Of a stretch of 64,000 bases of DNA, positions 10,598 to 20,899 are shown piece after piece; positions within the stretch are counted from its first letter, which is position 1; each line of letters opens with the position of its first letter. The notes below the pieces were generated by a model. The model worked only from the letters and a program-made list of their open reading frames with translations, ran no database searches and was not told the DNA's origin. Location: contig JAHLWZ010000803.1 in assembly GCA_020536535.1 (NCBI GenBank), forward strand, positions 1-64,000, given 5' to 3'. This stretch comes from Pelomyxa schiedti (Eukaryota > Evosea > Pelobiontida > Pelomyxidae). The translations under genes were made by a program, and so were the position numbers.

Positions 10598-12515
10598 ATG
10601 CAAAACAGCGACTCGGCGCTGTTGCCTCCTCCGCCGGCGGAATCGCCATCCACGAAAGAGCCTGTTGGTTTGCTTCCTACGCCGCATGAGTACCCCGACA
10701 CCGTTGACTCTGCTCGCTACAACAGCAGGCCGCACGAGCACGCAAAGAGGGAGGCGGCGGATTATGGGAGCCGCAGCGAGAGGGACCGCGAGGGAGATGT
10801 CACCAGAGAGCGAGACCTGGAGAGAGCCAGGGAACGAGAAAAAGAGCGCGAAAGAGAATGGGAACGGCAGAGGGAACTGGACAGAAAAGCAGAGAGGCGC
10901 CAGGGGGGTGATTCCGAGAAAGAAAAGGAGAGGCCAGCACCCACCAGGATGGAAGAAGAAACTGCTGCAGTCCATACGAATGACGATGCAAAGGGCTCTT
11001 GGACAAAAGAGGTCCACATACCTGAAAAGAGGAATGACATGCCTTCCCCTCCCAAAAGGCCTAGGGCATCGTCTCGCTCCAGATCACCCCGGAGGTAGTA
11101 ATTAAAACATTAGAGTCCTTGTAACAAAACAAAAGATATTCTGGGGGGCGGGAGCCTGCTGCTCTTTATGTTGCAGGTATATAAGATTCGTTGGTGCCTT
11201 TTTGACCACTTTTAGGTCTTTCAACAGCAACTACAGAGAGTAATATTGCTGAAAAGCTTGAGCGTTATGGCACAGTATGTTCCCGAAGTTTGATGGATGA
11301 TAAAAACTCCTCTAATAGGTTTTGAAAACTAAAATTGTAAGAGATCCGAGAACCCATGAATCCAGGGGGTTTGCATTTGTTACTATGGGTAGTCAAGAAG
11401 AAGCTGAGGAGGTAATCCGTGCATTGAATAGGACAGAATGGGATAGACATCAAGTGGTAGTAGAAAAGGTGTGGAATTACATTACATCTGCAACACATCC
11501 GCCTCCTAATGTTTTGTTGTTATTATCCTGTGTTTTTTTCCTTTGCAGTTTTCCAAATACCCACCCATACCCAGCAACTCAACTCAAACAAAATCAGCCA
11601 CTAACTCAGCAATTTACTACTGCATCTCGATTTCCACAACAATCCTCAACTCATGTCAAATGAGCATCATCAAGTCCCAAGTCAAATATCAAAAATGCAT
11701 AACAACAAAACCTCAAATTATGAAAATTAAGCTAAAAAACAACAAACCCAGTCAACAATACTATCAAACCACCTCAGCAACACTAAAGGACATCATCAAA
11801 TGGAAAATAACAAATTCTTCACTGCATGCAGGCCCTACGTGAACGATCCCGTTCCCCAACACCTGGCCATTACCTTGGACTTGATACCTTTCGCAGGGCA
11901 CCTAGTGACTCACAAAGAAATTGTGTGTCAGAGCTGTTTCTTTCCTTCTCTAATATATCCTAACAGATGGATCTCCACGAACTCTTCCACCCACATACCC
12001 TGCTATGACAAGCATGGGAGCCGGGTACCCATACCCTGGTCCAATCTATGGCTATGTCACCCCACCAGCCTTAAGCGGAGCTGTAGGACCCTATAGTAGC
12101 TATAGGTCCTACTCTGCATATGGATCTGCAATTATAAGCTCGCAGTCACCAAGGTTTGTTCGTTGACCCATGGACTACCTCATGTTTACATTTTTTTAGT
12201 CCACCACGATACAGGCCTAACAGTCCGAGCCCCACACGAGAAAGAGACTATGGAGCAATGTATGACAGGGATAGAGAAAGAGAGAGGGAAAGAGAACGTG
12301 AAAGGGAGCGAGACCGAGAACGTGAGCGAGAAAGGGACAGAGAGCGGGAAAGGGAAAGGGACAGAGAAAGAGACAGGGAACGTGAACGGGACCGAGATAG
12401 GAGTAGAGAATGGGATAAGTTCCACAGAGACATACACCAAGAGAGGGGACACAGCCAAAGTCTAAGTGACCGAGAACGATCCAGAAACAGGGATACGCAC
12501 TCTTCCCGCTATTGA
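10598..12515 (+). CDS. Transformer-2-like SR splicing regulator (RS-RRM-RS)
   Basis: Nuclear RNA-binding splicing activator. The N-terminal exon ends in an arginine-rich ER/RE repeat tract and SSRSRSPRR. One RRM follows: ESNIAEKLERYGTVLKTKIV, then the RNP1 motif SRGFAFVTM and EEVIRALNRTEWDRHQVVVE. After it comes ALRERSRSPTPGHYLGLDTF, which matches the RRM-flanking linker (PTPG.Y.G) diagnostic of Tra2. Next is a Gly/Tyr/Pro-rich linker, then a C-terminal ER/DR-repeat tail (about 12,290-12,420) ending HSSRY. An AATAAA-like signal lies near 12,547. Intron 11469-11831 is 363 bp, about seven times the local norm, and is described separately. Confidence 0.85.
11469..11831 (+). other. Unusually long, G-poor intron in the Tra2-like gene
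   Basis: Donor follows GTAGAAAAG at 11469 and the acceptor is TGCATGCAG ending at 11831; joining them keeps phase 0 (VEK then ALRERS). Inside, a good acceptor (TTTTTTTCCTTTGCAG) ends near 11549. It is followed by about 280 bp that is A/C-rich and nearly free of G on the coding strand. If translated in frame, this segment stops at 11661-11663. I see no strong 5' splice site after the internal acceptor. Confidence 0.6.
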
Positions 12516-12587
12516 ATTTACCAAACCAGGACTGTTCTTCCAAATCAATAAAAAAAACACAAAAAACACATGCAATCTTTTTGTTTA

Positions 12588-13636
12588 TTAGTGTGCATCA
12601 TCTTGATGGCTCTTCTCCATCAAGAATGGTGTATGTGTTCGGTGGTTGACTGATGAACATTGAGTTGTGATGAGAGGTGGTTCTTCAGGGTTTGGGGATG
12701 TGGAGGTGGAAGTGCATGAAGTGGATGAAGGGGGTGAAGAAAGATTCAGGGACTGTGACGGGGGTTCCACCTGGCTGATTCTGTGAGAGACTGTTCGGGG
12801 CCGCTTTTTCCTATTGGAGTGTTAATAAAGTACCTTGAGAATTCTGGTACTGTTCTTACTTGTATGCAGAGTCGAGTGAAGTGCGTGTTGGTACTCCGGC
12901 TGAGTCTTCCTCTTTTCCTCGTTTCCTTCTTTCCAGCTGATTGAGAACCTGATCATTGAGCGGCGGTAAGGTATACTGCCAAGAATATTGGGGGTTGTTC
13001 TGAAGGTTCCGTGTTGGTGTGGCAGGAGTCGCTTCAACTTCTCCAGTTTGGTAGCCAACCATTTCCAGCAGTTGGGAAAGTTGAACAGGATCCAGGCTTC
13101 CCGCGTATTGTTGGAGGAATTGCATTGCGGCTTCATAGGCTTTATTGGAGTTTTGTGAGGGCGGTTTGATGGAGTCATCACATTCCTGAACAATATCTTT
13201 GTTGGGGTCTCATAGAAAAGGTACCAAATACCTGAGGTACATAGTCCAGAAGGCTTGATTCCATCTGCGAGCGAGGTGCTAAATGAGATGTACGGTGCAT
13301 GGGTGTTGAATATCCTTGATTCTGGGGAACTACTCTGTGCCACGAGTATTCATTTTCTGGGTCACTATTCCTTGTTTCTGCCTTGAACACTTGTGGTATC
13401 TGATCCTGAACTTGAGCACGCACTTGTTCGAATTGTTGCTGCTGTTGTTGTAACTTGGCCAATGTCATGGATTGTTGAGATAGTAAAGTCAATGAAGAGC
13501 GATCCAAGTGTGTGCCTGTCAGCAATGAAGCCTTTAGCACCCTCAACTCGGCCCAAAGTTGACCAGCCACTTGCTCAGCCAAATCCACTTCCATAATACT
13601 CAGTGGCCGCACACTTGCTTCTGTAGTCATCCTCAT
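12588..13636 (-). CDS. Conserved-looking Gln-rich protein of unknown function, probably nuclear
   Basis: I do not recognise a family. The start is taken at the Met at 13636, just after an acceptor (TTTCCTGCCACACAG). The first exon reads EVDLAEQVAGQLWAELRVLK, then SQQSMTLAKLQQQQQQFEQV, a helical Gln-rich segment. After an intron (about 13,175-13,230) comes QFLQQYAGSLDPVQLSQLLE, a short helical repeat-like unit. A GTAAGA donor at the apparent stop near 12,856 removes it. The frame then continues KKKRPRTVSHRISQVEPP, a basic NLS-like patch, into a Ser/Pro/Thr-rich tail that stops at 12588. The gene is convergent with the Tra2-like gene, 73 bp apart. Confidence 0.65.
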
Positions 13637-14118
13637 TAATGCCTCTGTTTTGGGTGCAACCTGTGTGGCAGGAAAAAAGACTAAGTACTGGCTGCACAGC
13701 CAATATAAACAATCACAAAAAGCAAAGCAAGCAATCGTTTGACTTTTGGTGAGGGCACGCCAAGAAGAAAGAGAGAGAGAGAAAAAAAAAAAAAAAACAA
13801 AGACCCCAAACAAAACAAAACGCAATGGTCTCTATCTATACCCTGTTGGCCCAAACAGAGCAAATTTCTTGCAGCGTTGTTGGGTCTCGGCCTTGCAAGG
13901 GAGAGTTCATGGTCCTTTTTTTTTCCTGAAGAGAATATTATATTTGTTTGTGGCCATTTTTCCCTTTTGTTTTTCATTCGTTGGTTGCCGCCCCCTGACA
14001 TGGACAAATCCGGCAATTCCTCTGAGCCAATTCGTTGTTGTTGTATCTGAAATGCATCTTGCCGTTGTCACCTGTCTGTTTTGGTGAGTGTACCTGGCCC
14101 GTAATTCCCGAAGAAGGA
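13637..14118. other. Region between divergent genes, 5' UTR/promoter
   Basis: About 480 bp between the minus gene at 13636 and the plus gene at 14119. It contains a purine-rich tract on the plus strand near 13770-13800 (GAGAGAGAG then a run of A) and no convincing exon. The acceptor just upstream of 13636 on the minus strand implies that part of this region is a 5'-UTR exon and intron of that gene. A possible donor (GTGAGT) at about 14092 suggests a leader intron for the plus gene. Confidence 0.35.
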
Positions 14119-14500
14119 ATGTCCAGTTCAACTGAAACCCTCGTTGAAAAAAACGAGTCCTCGACACCTTCTGCAGTGAGACCGCCCGCCGAAAACCCAG
14201 AGGCCTTGATGTCCCAAACACGCTGCGATTACCTCCCCCTTGCTGGTAACCACTCAGATGCAGGCAGGGGAGGCCATATTCGGAGAAGTCCTGTATCCGA
14301 AAGTAACCTCAGTGGACCTATCTTGCATCAGGTCAAGATTACAGAAGGGCACTTGTGCCGCGGTTCAGATAGACACGTTTGGGTACTTGGCGAATTGTGT
14401 CAACTTGAGGGCACAGTTACAACTACAAAAGAAAATACAGGAGAAAACTGTAACTTTATATTATGGATCACAGGAGTTTCTTTGGTTTGTGGAAGGCTAA
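14119..14500 (+). CDS. Small hypothetical protein
   Basis: Not recognised. The Met at 14119 opens a Ser/Glu-rich stretch (MSSSTETLVEKNESSTPSAV). Around 14,200-14,255 the reading frame must change. The second half reads MQAGEAIFGEVLYPKVTSVD, then RAQLQLQKKIQEKTVTLYYG and SQEFLWFVEG, with the stop at 14498-14500. Donor and acceptor for that junction are weak (a possible GTCCCA...CTCAG). Length would be about 110 residues. The stop codon overlaps the stop codon of the convergent minus-strand gene. It may be a real small gene; the splice model is provisional. Confidence 0.4.
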
Positions 14501-16425
14501 GCATCACAACATATTGCAAAACTGAGGATTGCTGTTGAAGCCATAACCAACGTGGTAATGATGTACCATGGTACCATTAGAACACTCCAGCGGTAATCTC
14601 TGAAGGCATCGAAGGTCAAGGCCACCATTAACTCAAAAGCAAGAACGGGTGCCGCCAGTACTAGAGTTACAATAAAATATGCAATTGTAAACCCCAAGTC
14701 GTCATCGTCCAGCTCCACACAGCAGCATTGGCCAATAAAAAGTACCAATGGCAATATAACTGTCCATACTTCCAGTATAACAAGTGGCAGAACCACATAC
14801 ACCCAGTACAGTGAAGTTGGCCAGGCCAATTTAACGCTCATCAATGCAAGAAAAGTAGTTAAAGCAGCTCCAGCCAAAAGTGTTGTTTGCCACACTAGTT
14901 GCTGGTGACCCTCACACCCGCATTCTACACCTCCTGCTTTTGGTACTGCCCAGAGGTAGAAGGTGATAAGATGCAGAGGAATAGGTAACGTCCATAAAGG
15001 TATATATGCCTCCCCGATAATCATGTAAAGCACAATAAGAATCAGAAACGGCAGAATTAAAAGTAGTGGGGAGAAACAAGCACAACGTCCTCCTTTATCG
15101 GCCTCATAGCCTCGAAACCACAGGCTATTGCAAAGGGGTTTATAGCACTCGTTCGCTTCTGGAGTAATGTCAGCCATATCATACTTGTTTTGCAAAAAGA
15201 CAAATATCTGTACTTGTTTTAGATGATACTCAATGTATTAAAAAGACACTACCCCAACAAAAAAGTACATGTGTACAAGAATAGCCAATAACGGAGATAC
15301 TATAACAATCCAGGGCCAGTCAACAACATACTCGAGCTTGAGCGTAGAGGCAACCAAGAACAAAACAAATAAAAGTGCATAAAACCACTCCCATATTCGC
15401 GAGGAAAGGCAAATAACTGCGTTTCTTGCTCTATTTTTCTTCACCTTGGATTTCGTTAATTTTATTTATATACCTCCACCACAAATCCACCCATTGTAAC
15501 ATACTCCCATCCCACCTCCTTTCTCTGTCGTTCACGCTCTGCAATTGCTGCTCTTCGGTCAGCCTCTTTCTTTTCTTTTCTTTTCTGGTACCTGTGCCGG
15601 TTATGCTCAAGTTTTCAGGGCAATCTCAGTACTGTGATATATAATATGCCTTATCCCGCTTTGCATCCCAGCTTTTAGTCTTGGCAATAGCATTCCAAAG
15701 GCCAGGGTCCCATGCCAAAGAATTCATGCGGGAGCAAGTCTATCACAGAAGTTAAATACAATACAATGAAAAGAGCCAAAAGTACTTCGGATATCTTGGC
15801 GATGGTTTTGATATTCGTGAATAGTAACACTTTAACGACCAGCTCATCTTGATGAGGTTATGTGTGCCAAAGGCAAGGGAACACCAAGGAAAAGGCCCAC
15901 TAGTGTACCTGGTAACAAGTCAAAGAAGCCAGAGTTTAGGCCATGACTGAAATCGCCACTTGCGCGAGTTGATGTCCGCAATTCAGACAAGCTGAAAAGA
16001 GGCCTAGACATTTTGACCGTGCCATCGCTCGCAGGACTGCCAACTGTGGAAGAGCTCTCATCTTCCCGAGAAATCATAGCGTTTATTGACGCCGCCTTAG
16101 CTTTGCCGCCACTGTACTGCACAACAACTGACGATCGTCCTAGCGCCTGGCGCCGCGGCCTTCGCCGTTTGTGTCGGCGCCCTGACGGGGAATACGATGA
16201 AGACGATGACGCGGGATCTTGATCGCCTTCGCCCGCGATCAGTCGGGATCTCTCCCCCTCGTATTCGTCGTCGTCTACTACTCCCTCGTTTCCGTCGTCA
16301 TCAAGAAAGCTGTCGTCGAGTGCGGTGGCAGTGAACACAACGTGTTTCGGGGCAGCAGTGTGGCAGGAGATCTTGGGCAGAAGCGGGTCGTTTTCGGATC
16401 TCGCGAGATCGTCGCCCGTGGACAT
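14497..16425 (-). CDS. Multi-pass membrane protein, possibly TMEM185/Fragile-X-F-associated type
   Basis: The start at 16425 opens an acidic, Ser-rich cytosolic region of about 170 residues with a basic patch (RRHKRRRPRRQALG). Exons then give hydrophobic segments: VLLALFIVLYLTSVIDL, a charged helix (ADRRAAIAERERQRKEVGWE), WEWFYALLFVLFLVASTLKL and WPWIVIVSPLLAILVHMYFF. A long last exon follows (15195 to 14497) with five or more spans and an acidic loop (CVELDDDDLGFTIAYF). The pattern of paired hydrophobic segments with W-P and K-L motifs recalls the Tmemb_185A family, but this is a moderate call. It ends CCDA with TAG at 14497-14499. Confidence 0.55.
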
Positions 16426-16872
16426 TCTGTAATTGTTGCCGGTTCTGCGTTGTTCTCCACCACCAATTAGTTTTTTTTTTTGGTTTTCGTGGCCTTGGTG
16501 GGGAGGTAAGAAGCAGCGGAAGTGGCTTCTGGACTCAGGGATCTTGCAGTGGGACTCATGAGGGCACTACGGGGGGTATTGCAGAGGAGTGGATCCCAGA
16601 GGGTGACGTAGGGGGGATCTCAGTTGCATTTTATTGACCTTTGTCGTTTTTGCTTGTCGACAATTTTTTCCTTTAATTTTTTCTTTTTAAAACAACTGGT
16701 CATAGCTCCCGTATCGCGCGTAAGTGTCGTGTCGCGGTAGTTGTTGTTCGTTTTCTTTTGTTTGTGGTAGAGTCCAACACCCGTTATTAAACAGAGGAGA
16801 TCGCAACACGCTATTTCTCGGCCGAGATCTCTCCCCGTGTGTGCAACAACCAATATCAAAAAAACATAAAAT
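16426..16872. promoter_or_regulatory. Divergent promoter region between the membrane-protein gene and PABP
   Basis: About 450 bp with no supported coding exon. It contains T-rich tracts (16,470-16,485 and 16,655-16,690) and an AGATCT-containing stretch about 45 bp upstream of the PABP start. The leader immediately before the PABP ATG is A-rich (CAAAAAAACATAAAAT). In other eukaryotes PABP mRNAs are autoregulated through A-rich 5' UTRs; here the tract is short, so this is only suggestive. Confidence 0.35.
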
Positions 16873-19423
16873 ATGGACGCTCCAACATCGTCAGCACAGA
16901 GCGGTAGCGTAACCGAGCAAAATGCTGCAACTTCGGCCCCGCAGCAGCCCCAACAAACAGCGACGACTTCGTCTGCAACCACAACATCGACCACAGCAAC
17001 CACTACAACGGGGCAGCCACCGACCCAACAATTGCAGCCATTCCCGTCATTGTACATTGGTGACCTGCACCCTGCTGTCACCGATCAAATTGTTGAACAG
17101 CATTTTGCCAAAGCATTGCCTCCTTTCGCGATACGCTCCGTGCACGTGTGTCGCGACAAGGAGACACAGAAGTCTCTGGGCTATGGCTACATTAACTTCG
17201 AAACCCACGCCGACGGTATGCACGAGTCTTGTATCCTAGTTTTTTTTTTTATGGATGTGGTTTTTGTTTTTGTTATTGTTATTGCTTTGTTGTTTATGGG
17301 GTTGCTGTTTCACTAATGTAGTTACACTTCCCCCTTTGCACAAAAAGGGGGTTCTTACTCTTCTCCTTTTTACTTTAAGCTGAAAAGATTCTCACCACCA
17401 TGAATTACACCAAGATTTGTGATGTTCAGTGCAGGCTGATGTGGTACGTTTGTGGGGGTTAGTAGTCTAAGTTGACTTGAGAAAAAGGATGCGCAGGGAT
17501 CCCTCCTTGCGTAGGTCTGGGCAGGGGAATGTGTTCATCCAGAACCTTCCCGAGGCGTATACTAGTCAGCAACTATATGCTGTTTTCAGGTCCGTATTGC
17601 TCTTTTTTTGCTTTTCTCTGACAAGCAAACAGCCCAATAGGTCCTATTTTGTCCTGCAAGGTGCATGCAAAAAAAGGGCACGGCTTTGTCCATTTCAAAG
17701 AAGTTGCTGATGCTCAAACTGCCATTGAAAAGTGGAACAATAAGAACTTGGGAGGAAACGACATGTGTGACTCGACTTTTTACTCCATTTAACAAATAAC
17801 CGGTGCTTAAGATTGGTGATGCCTTTTGTCAGGCGCAGTGAGGCACTTGGTGCCCAGAAGGACAGCATTTTCACCAACTTGTATGTAAAGAACTTGGATC
17901 CTAGCATCGATACCTCCAAGCTCCAGCAACTTTTTGGTATGCCAGTCTTTAATTATGCTTACGTCATCACGTCCTATCAACCACGATTCTTAACTAGCTT
18001 CTTCCAGAACGGTATGGGCCAGTCACAAGTTGCCTTGTTGCGGCTGACAAAACGGGCAAATCTAAAGGATTTGGGTTCGTCAATTTCCAAAACCACGAAG
18101 ATGCCAAAAAGGCACTACCCTCTTATCATCTTTACTTGCACGTCTAACTGTCCACAGGCTGTCGAGTTGAATCAGAAAGTCATACAAGGAATTTCGATTG
18201 GGGAGGAGCCACTTTATGTTGCACGCCACCAAGTCAGGACAGAGAGGTCTTCTGAACTAAGGCGTCAGTGGGAGGCCACTTCCTCTGGGCCAATTTCCAC
18301 GAAGCCAGGGACAAACATCTATGTGAGAAATTTGGTTGACAGTGTCAACGACGAAGTCCTTGCCCAGTACTTTTCTTCTGTTGGAAATGTGCTGTCCGCA
18401 ACAGTTATGCGCGATTCCCAGGGGATCTCAAAAGGCTTTGGGTTCGTCAAGTTTGCCTTAGCAGAGGAAGGTCAACGTGCTGTTCATCTTCTCAATGGCC
18501 AACAGTTCCGCGGCAAGCCTCTTTACGTCGCAATTCACCAGAGGTACAAAGCTTCTTTTCTTGTAGTTTCAGTCTAAATTTTCAAAGACGCGAGCAGCGT
18601 AGACTGCAACTTGAGGCTGCTTATTCTCATCAAAGAATGATGATGCCTCCACTTGGAATGTACCAGCCTCTTTGGGGGTACCCATTGGTAGTTAATAAAC
18701 TAACTCAAATTTAAATTGTCATGTTCAATTAATTCTCTAACTCTTGATAGCCAGCAATGCCCAGGGGAGTCCCCGGGATGCCGATGTACCCACCATTCCC
18801 AGGATGGCTTCCACCCGCCATGCGCCCCCAGAACTTTGGGAGGCCCCCAGTCCAGATGCAAATGCCCTTCATGCAGCCTCAGCCCTACCCATCCAATGGA
18901 CGAAGGGTACAACAGCAAGTTCCACCAACGCAACATGCTAGGTCTGGCCAACCTCAAATAATAAGATCCTCTGCAGAGTCTTGGGTAATTTGACTACGAG
19001 TGGAATAACATCTAACGTAACTTTAGGCAGGCAAAGCTGCCGTCAAGACACCTACTCAGCAAGGGCGTATGATACCTGGCCTCAACCAGCCGATGCCAAA
19101 TGTTTGTTCCCCGTTCTAAAGCTTCACATCTCACAGTCACATAGGTCATGCAACAGCAAATGCAGGCGCAACAGCCACAGCAGGCGCCACTAGCCGAAAA
19201 CGACCCCGAGAAGCAGGAGGTGGGAGAGAAGCTGTACAACATCGTGAAGGACTCCACCGGTGCCCTTGCCGGCCGAGTCACTGGAATGATGCTTCAGTCC
19301 ATTGGTGTGCCTGTGTTACGCCAGCTGCTCAATGACGAGAACACCGAGGCACTGCAGAAACAAATATCCGAAGCCTACAATGTCTTGCAGGACCACCTCA
19401 GCAAGGCTCCCTCAAACAACTAA
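16873..19423 (+). CDS. Cytoplasmic poly(A)-binding protein
   Basis: Binds mRNA poly(A) tails and connects them to translation initiation and decay factors. A low-complexity Thr/Gln/Ala N-terminus of about 55 residues precedes RRM1 ([29 protein letters not shown]). RRM2 ([32 protein letters not shown]), RRM3 ([29 protein letters not shown]) and RRM4 ([29 protein letters not shown]) follow. Then come [20 protein letters not shown], a Pro/Met/Gln-rich linker, and the C-terminal MLLE domain ([40 protein letters not shown]). At least eight short introns split the gene. The usual GMLLE core of MLLE reads GMMLQ. The gene is convergent with RTRAF, 80 bp away. Confidence 0.95.
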
Positions 19424-19503
19424 ACTTTCCCCGTTCAATTAAAATACAAAACCAGTTGTTGACCCCATCAAATATTTTTTCCCATTTTCCGTCACAATCA
19501 TTG

Positions 19504-20597
19504 TCAGAAACCAACAAGGCCGAGCTTGGTATTTGTCTGGAGTTTCGTAAGTTTTATTTTGTGGAAAAATACAAACCTTTGGGTTGGCTGTTAGGTTTTG
19601 GGCCTCCACTAGTAAGATTAACAAAGGAAGGAAAGGGGAATAAAGGGCTTACCAATAATTTCGTTTATTTGTGTTTGCAACTGCCTTAAATCTTGGTTAT
19701 GAAGCAAACGTAGTATAATTGCTGCATTGCCCATTTTGTCATTTGGAACTGAGAAAGTTCATTAAAACCTCTCATCAAAAGCGAAAATACCTTCAGCAAT
19801 CCCATGCGGGAGTTCTGAGAGGTTAGTGGCCTTTGGAGTATTTACAGTTCCTTCATCAATTGCTTGTTGAATAGAATTGGGAGAGAATTTAGTCTCCAAG
19901 ACCTTTGACAAGGCCTAGGAGTAAATTTAGAGCGGGCGGTATGAAGGGAAGGAATCTACTTCGAGAAGGAGTAATCTCTCTTGGTCTCCAGCCGGGAAAG
20001 GAATGTTTAATAGCCCACACAACTCTGATAACTTGGAGTGCCAGGAATTATCTGTAGGCCTCAGACCAAACAAAGCGGGTGAAAAATCTGTTAAACCTTC
20101 AGGTGTGATTGTAGTAGTACTGGGTGCCTCAGAGAATTTGAGTGACCCACTAGATACTAAATCATTAGATTATTTCAGCTACTGTTTCAGGGAAACAGGA
20201 ACTACAAGGATGAGAAGGAAGGAGACAATCACACAATTTAAACAGGAAAATACCCGAATCCCCAAAAAGCAGAGAAACCGCGTGGCTCAGTAACCAACCA
20301 ATGATTGCCTTTTTGTCGACGGCGTTCATAGCAGGCCCCTGTACTAGGGGACATTTGAGTTCACTCAAATACTTAATGGTAATGGTGAGGACTTTTAAAA
20401 ACCATAAAGGAAGTGCGTAGTGTGTGATTTTTGTTTTCAAGTAGGACTGAATTGTTAGTTTATAGTAACCTGCGAGAAGGAAACGAACCAAGCGGGAGAA
20501 AGAGGAGCCGTGATTGCTGACCTGCTATCAACTTCATACAAGCGAATGACTTTGTTTTCCAACCAACACACCAGTGCTCTCAAGTGCTCGTCAGCTG

Positions 20598-20628
<31 letters not shown>

Positions 20629-20733
20629 CTTCATTAGGTGCAGCATAGGGTGCCTACGTCGCACACAATTTGGGTCAAAGGAGGTTGCGTTGGGATACCC
20701 AACACACTGTAGACGTCGCGCAAACAAGGCCAT
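19504..20733 (-). CDS. RTRAF: RTRAF (hCLE/C14orf166) homologue
   Basis: In animals RTRAF/hCLE is a subunit of the tRNA-ligase complex, binds RNA polymerase II, and takes part in RNA transport and cap binding. No exon here is long, so I read it by joining exons. Exon 1 (20733) reads MALFARRLQCVGYPNATSFD. Then come DEHLRALVCWLENKVIRLYE, KYLSELKCPLVQGPA with KKAIIGWLLSHAVSLLFGD, GLLNIPFPAGDQERLLLLE, ALSKVLETKFSPNSIQQAI, ELPHGIAE, ILRLLHNQDLRQLQTQINEI, AQNLTANPKTNTKLGLVGF and stop (19504-19506). Order and spacing match the animal protein, including the IDWLL-like, ILRLLH..LR.LQT.INE and terminal KLG.VG motifs. Intron 1 contains a 26-nt homopolymer that serves as the polypyrimidine tract. Confidence 0.85.
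20601..20626. repeat. 26-nt A/T homopolymer in RTRAF intron 1
   Basis: Twenty-six consecutive A on the plus strand, so T on the sense strand of the minus-strand RTRAF gene, placed 6 nt before the GAGCAG acceptor of intron 1. It is the longest homopolymer I see in the window. It is explained as an extreme polypyrimidine tract, but its exact length is prone to sequencing error. Confidence 0.85.
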
Positions 20734-20899
20734 TTAGCAACACCGGTATTTGATGATCAAATCACAACAGGCAAGAATCAACTTGTCTTGTCCCACACAA
20801 GAAGCTAGAAAAAAGAAAAAGAGTGGTTATTATGTACTAAAGCTATTTTTCTTTTTTCACTCATTTTGGTAACAGATTTTGTTTTAAAAAAATCTTTCC

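Noticed and set aside
10762-11055. Long minus-strand frames rich in Ser, Leu and Arg opposite the Tra2-like RS exon
   Set aside because: They are the complement of GAG/CGN repeat codons; simple-sequence shadows with no domain or splice partner. The same holds for 12,186-12,543.
12270-12420. ER/DR repeat as a possible satellite or CRISPR-like array
   Set aside because: It is coding sequence for the arginine-rich tail of the Tra2-like protein, with no conserved spacer period.
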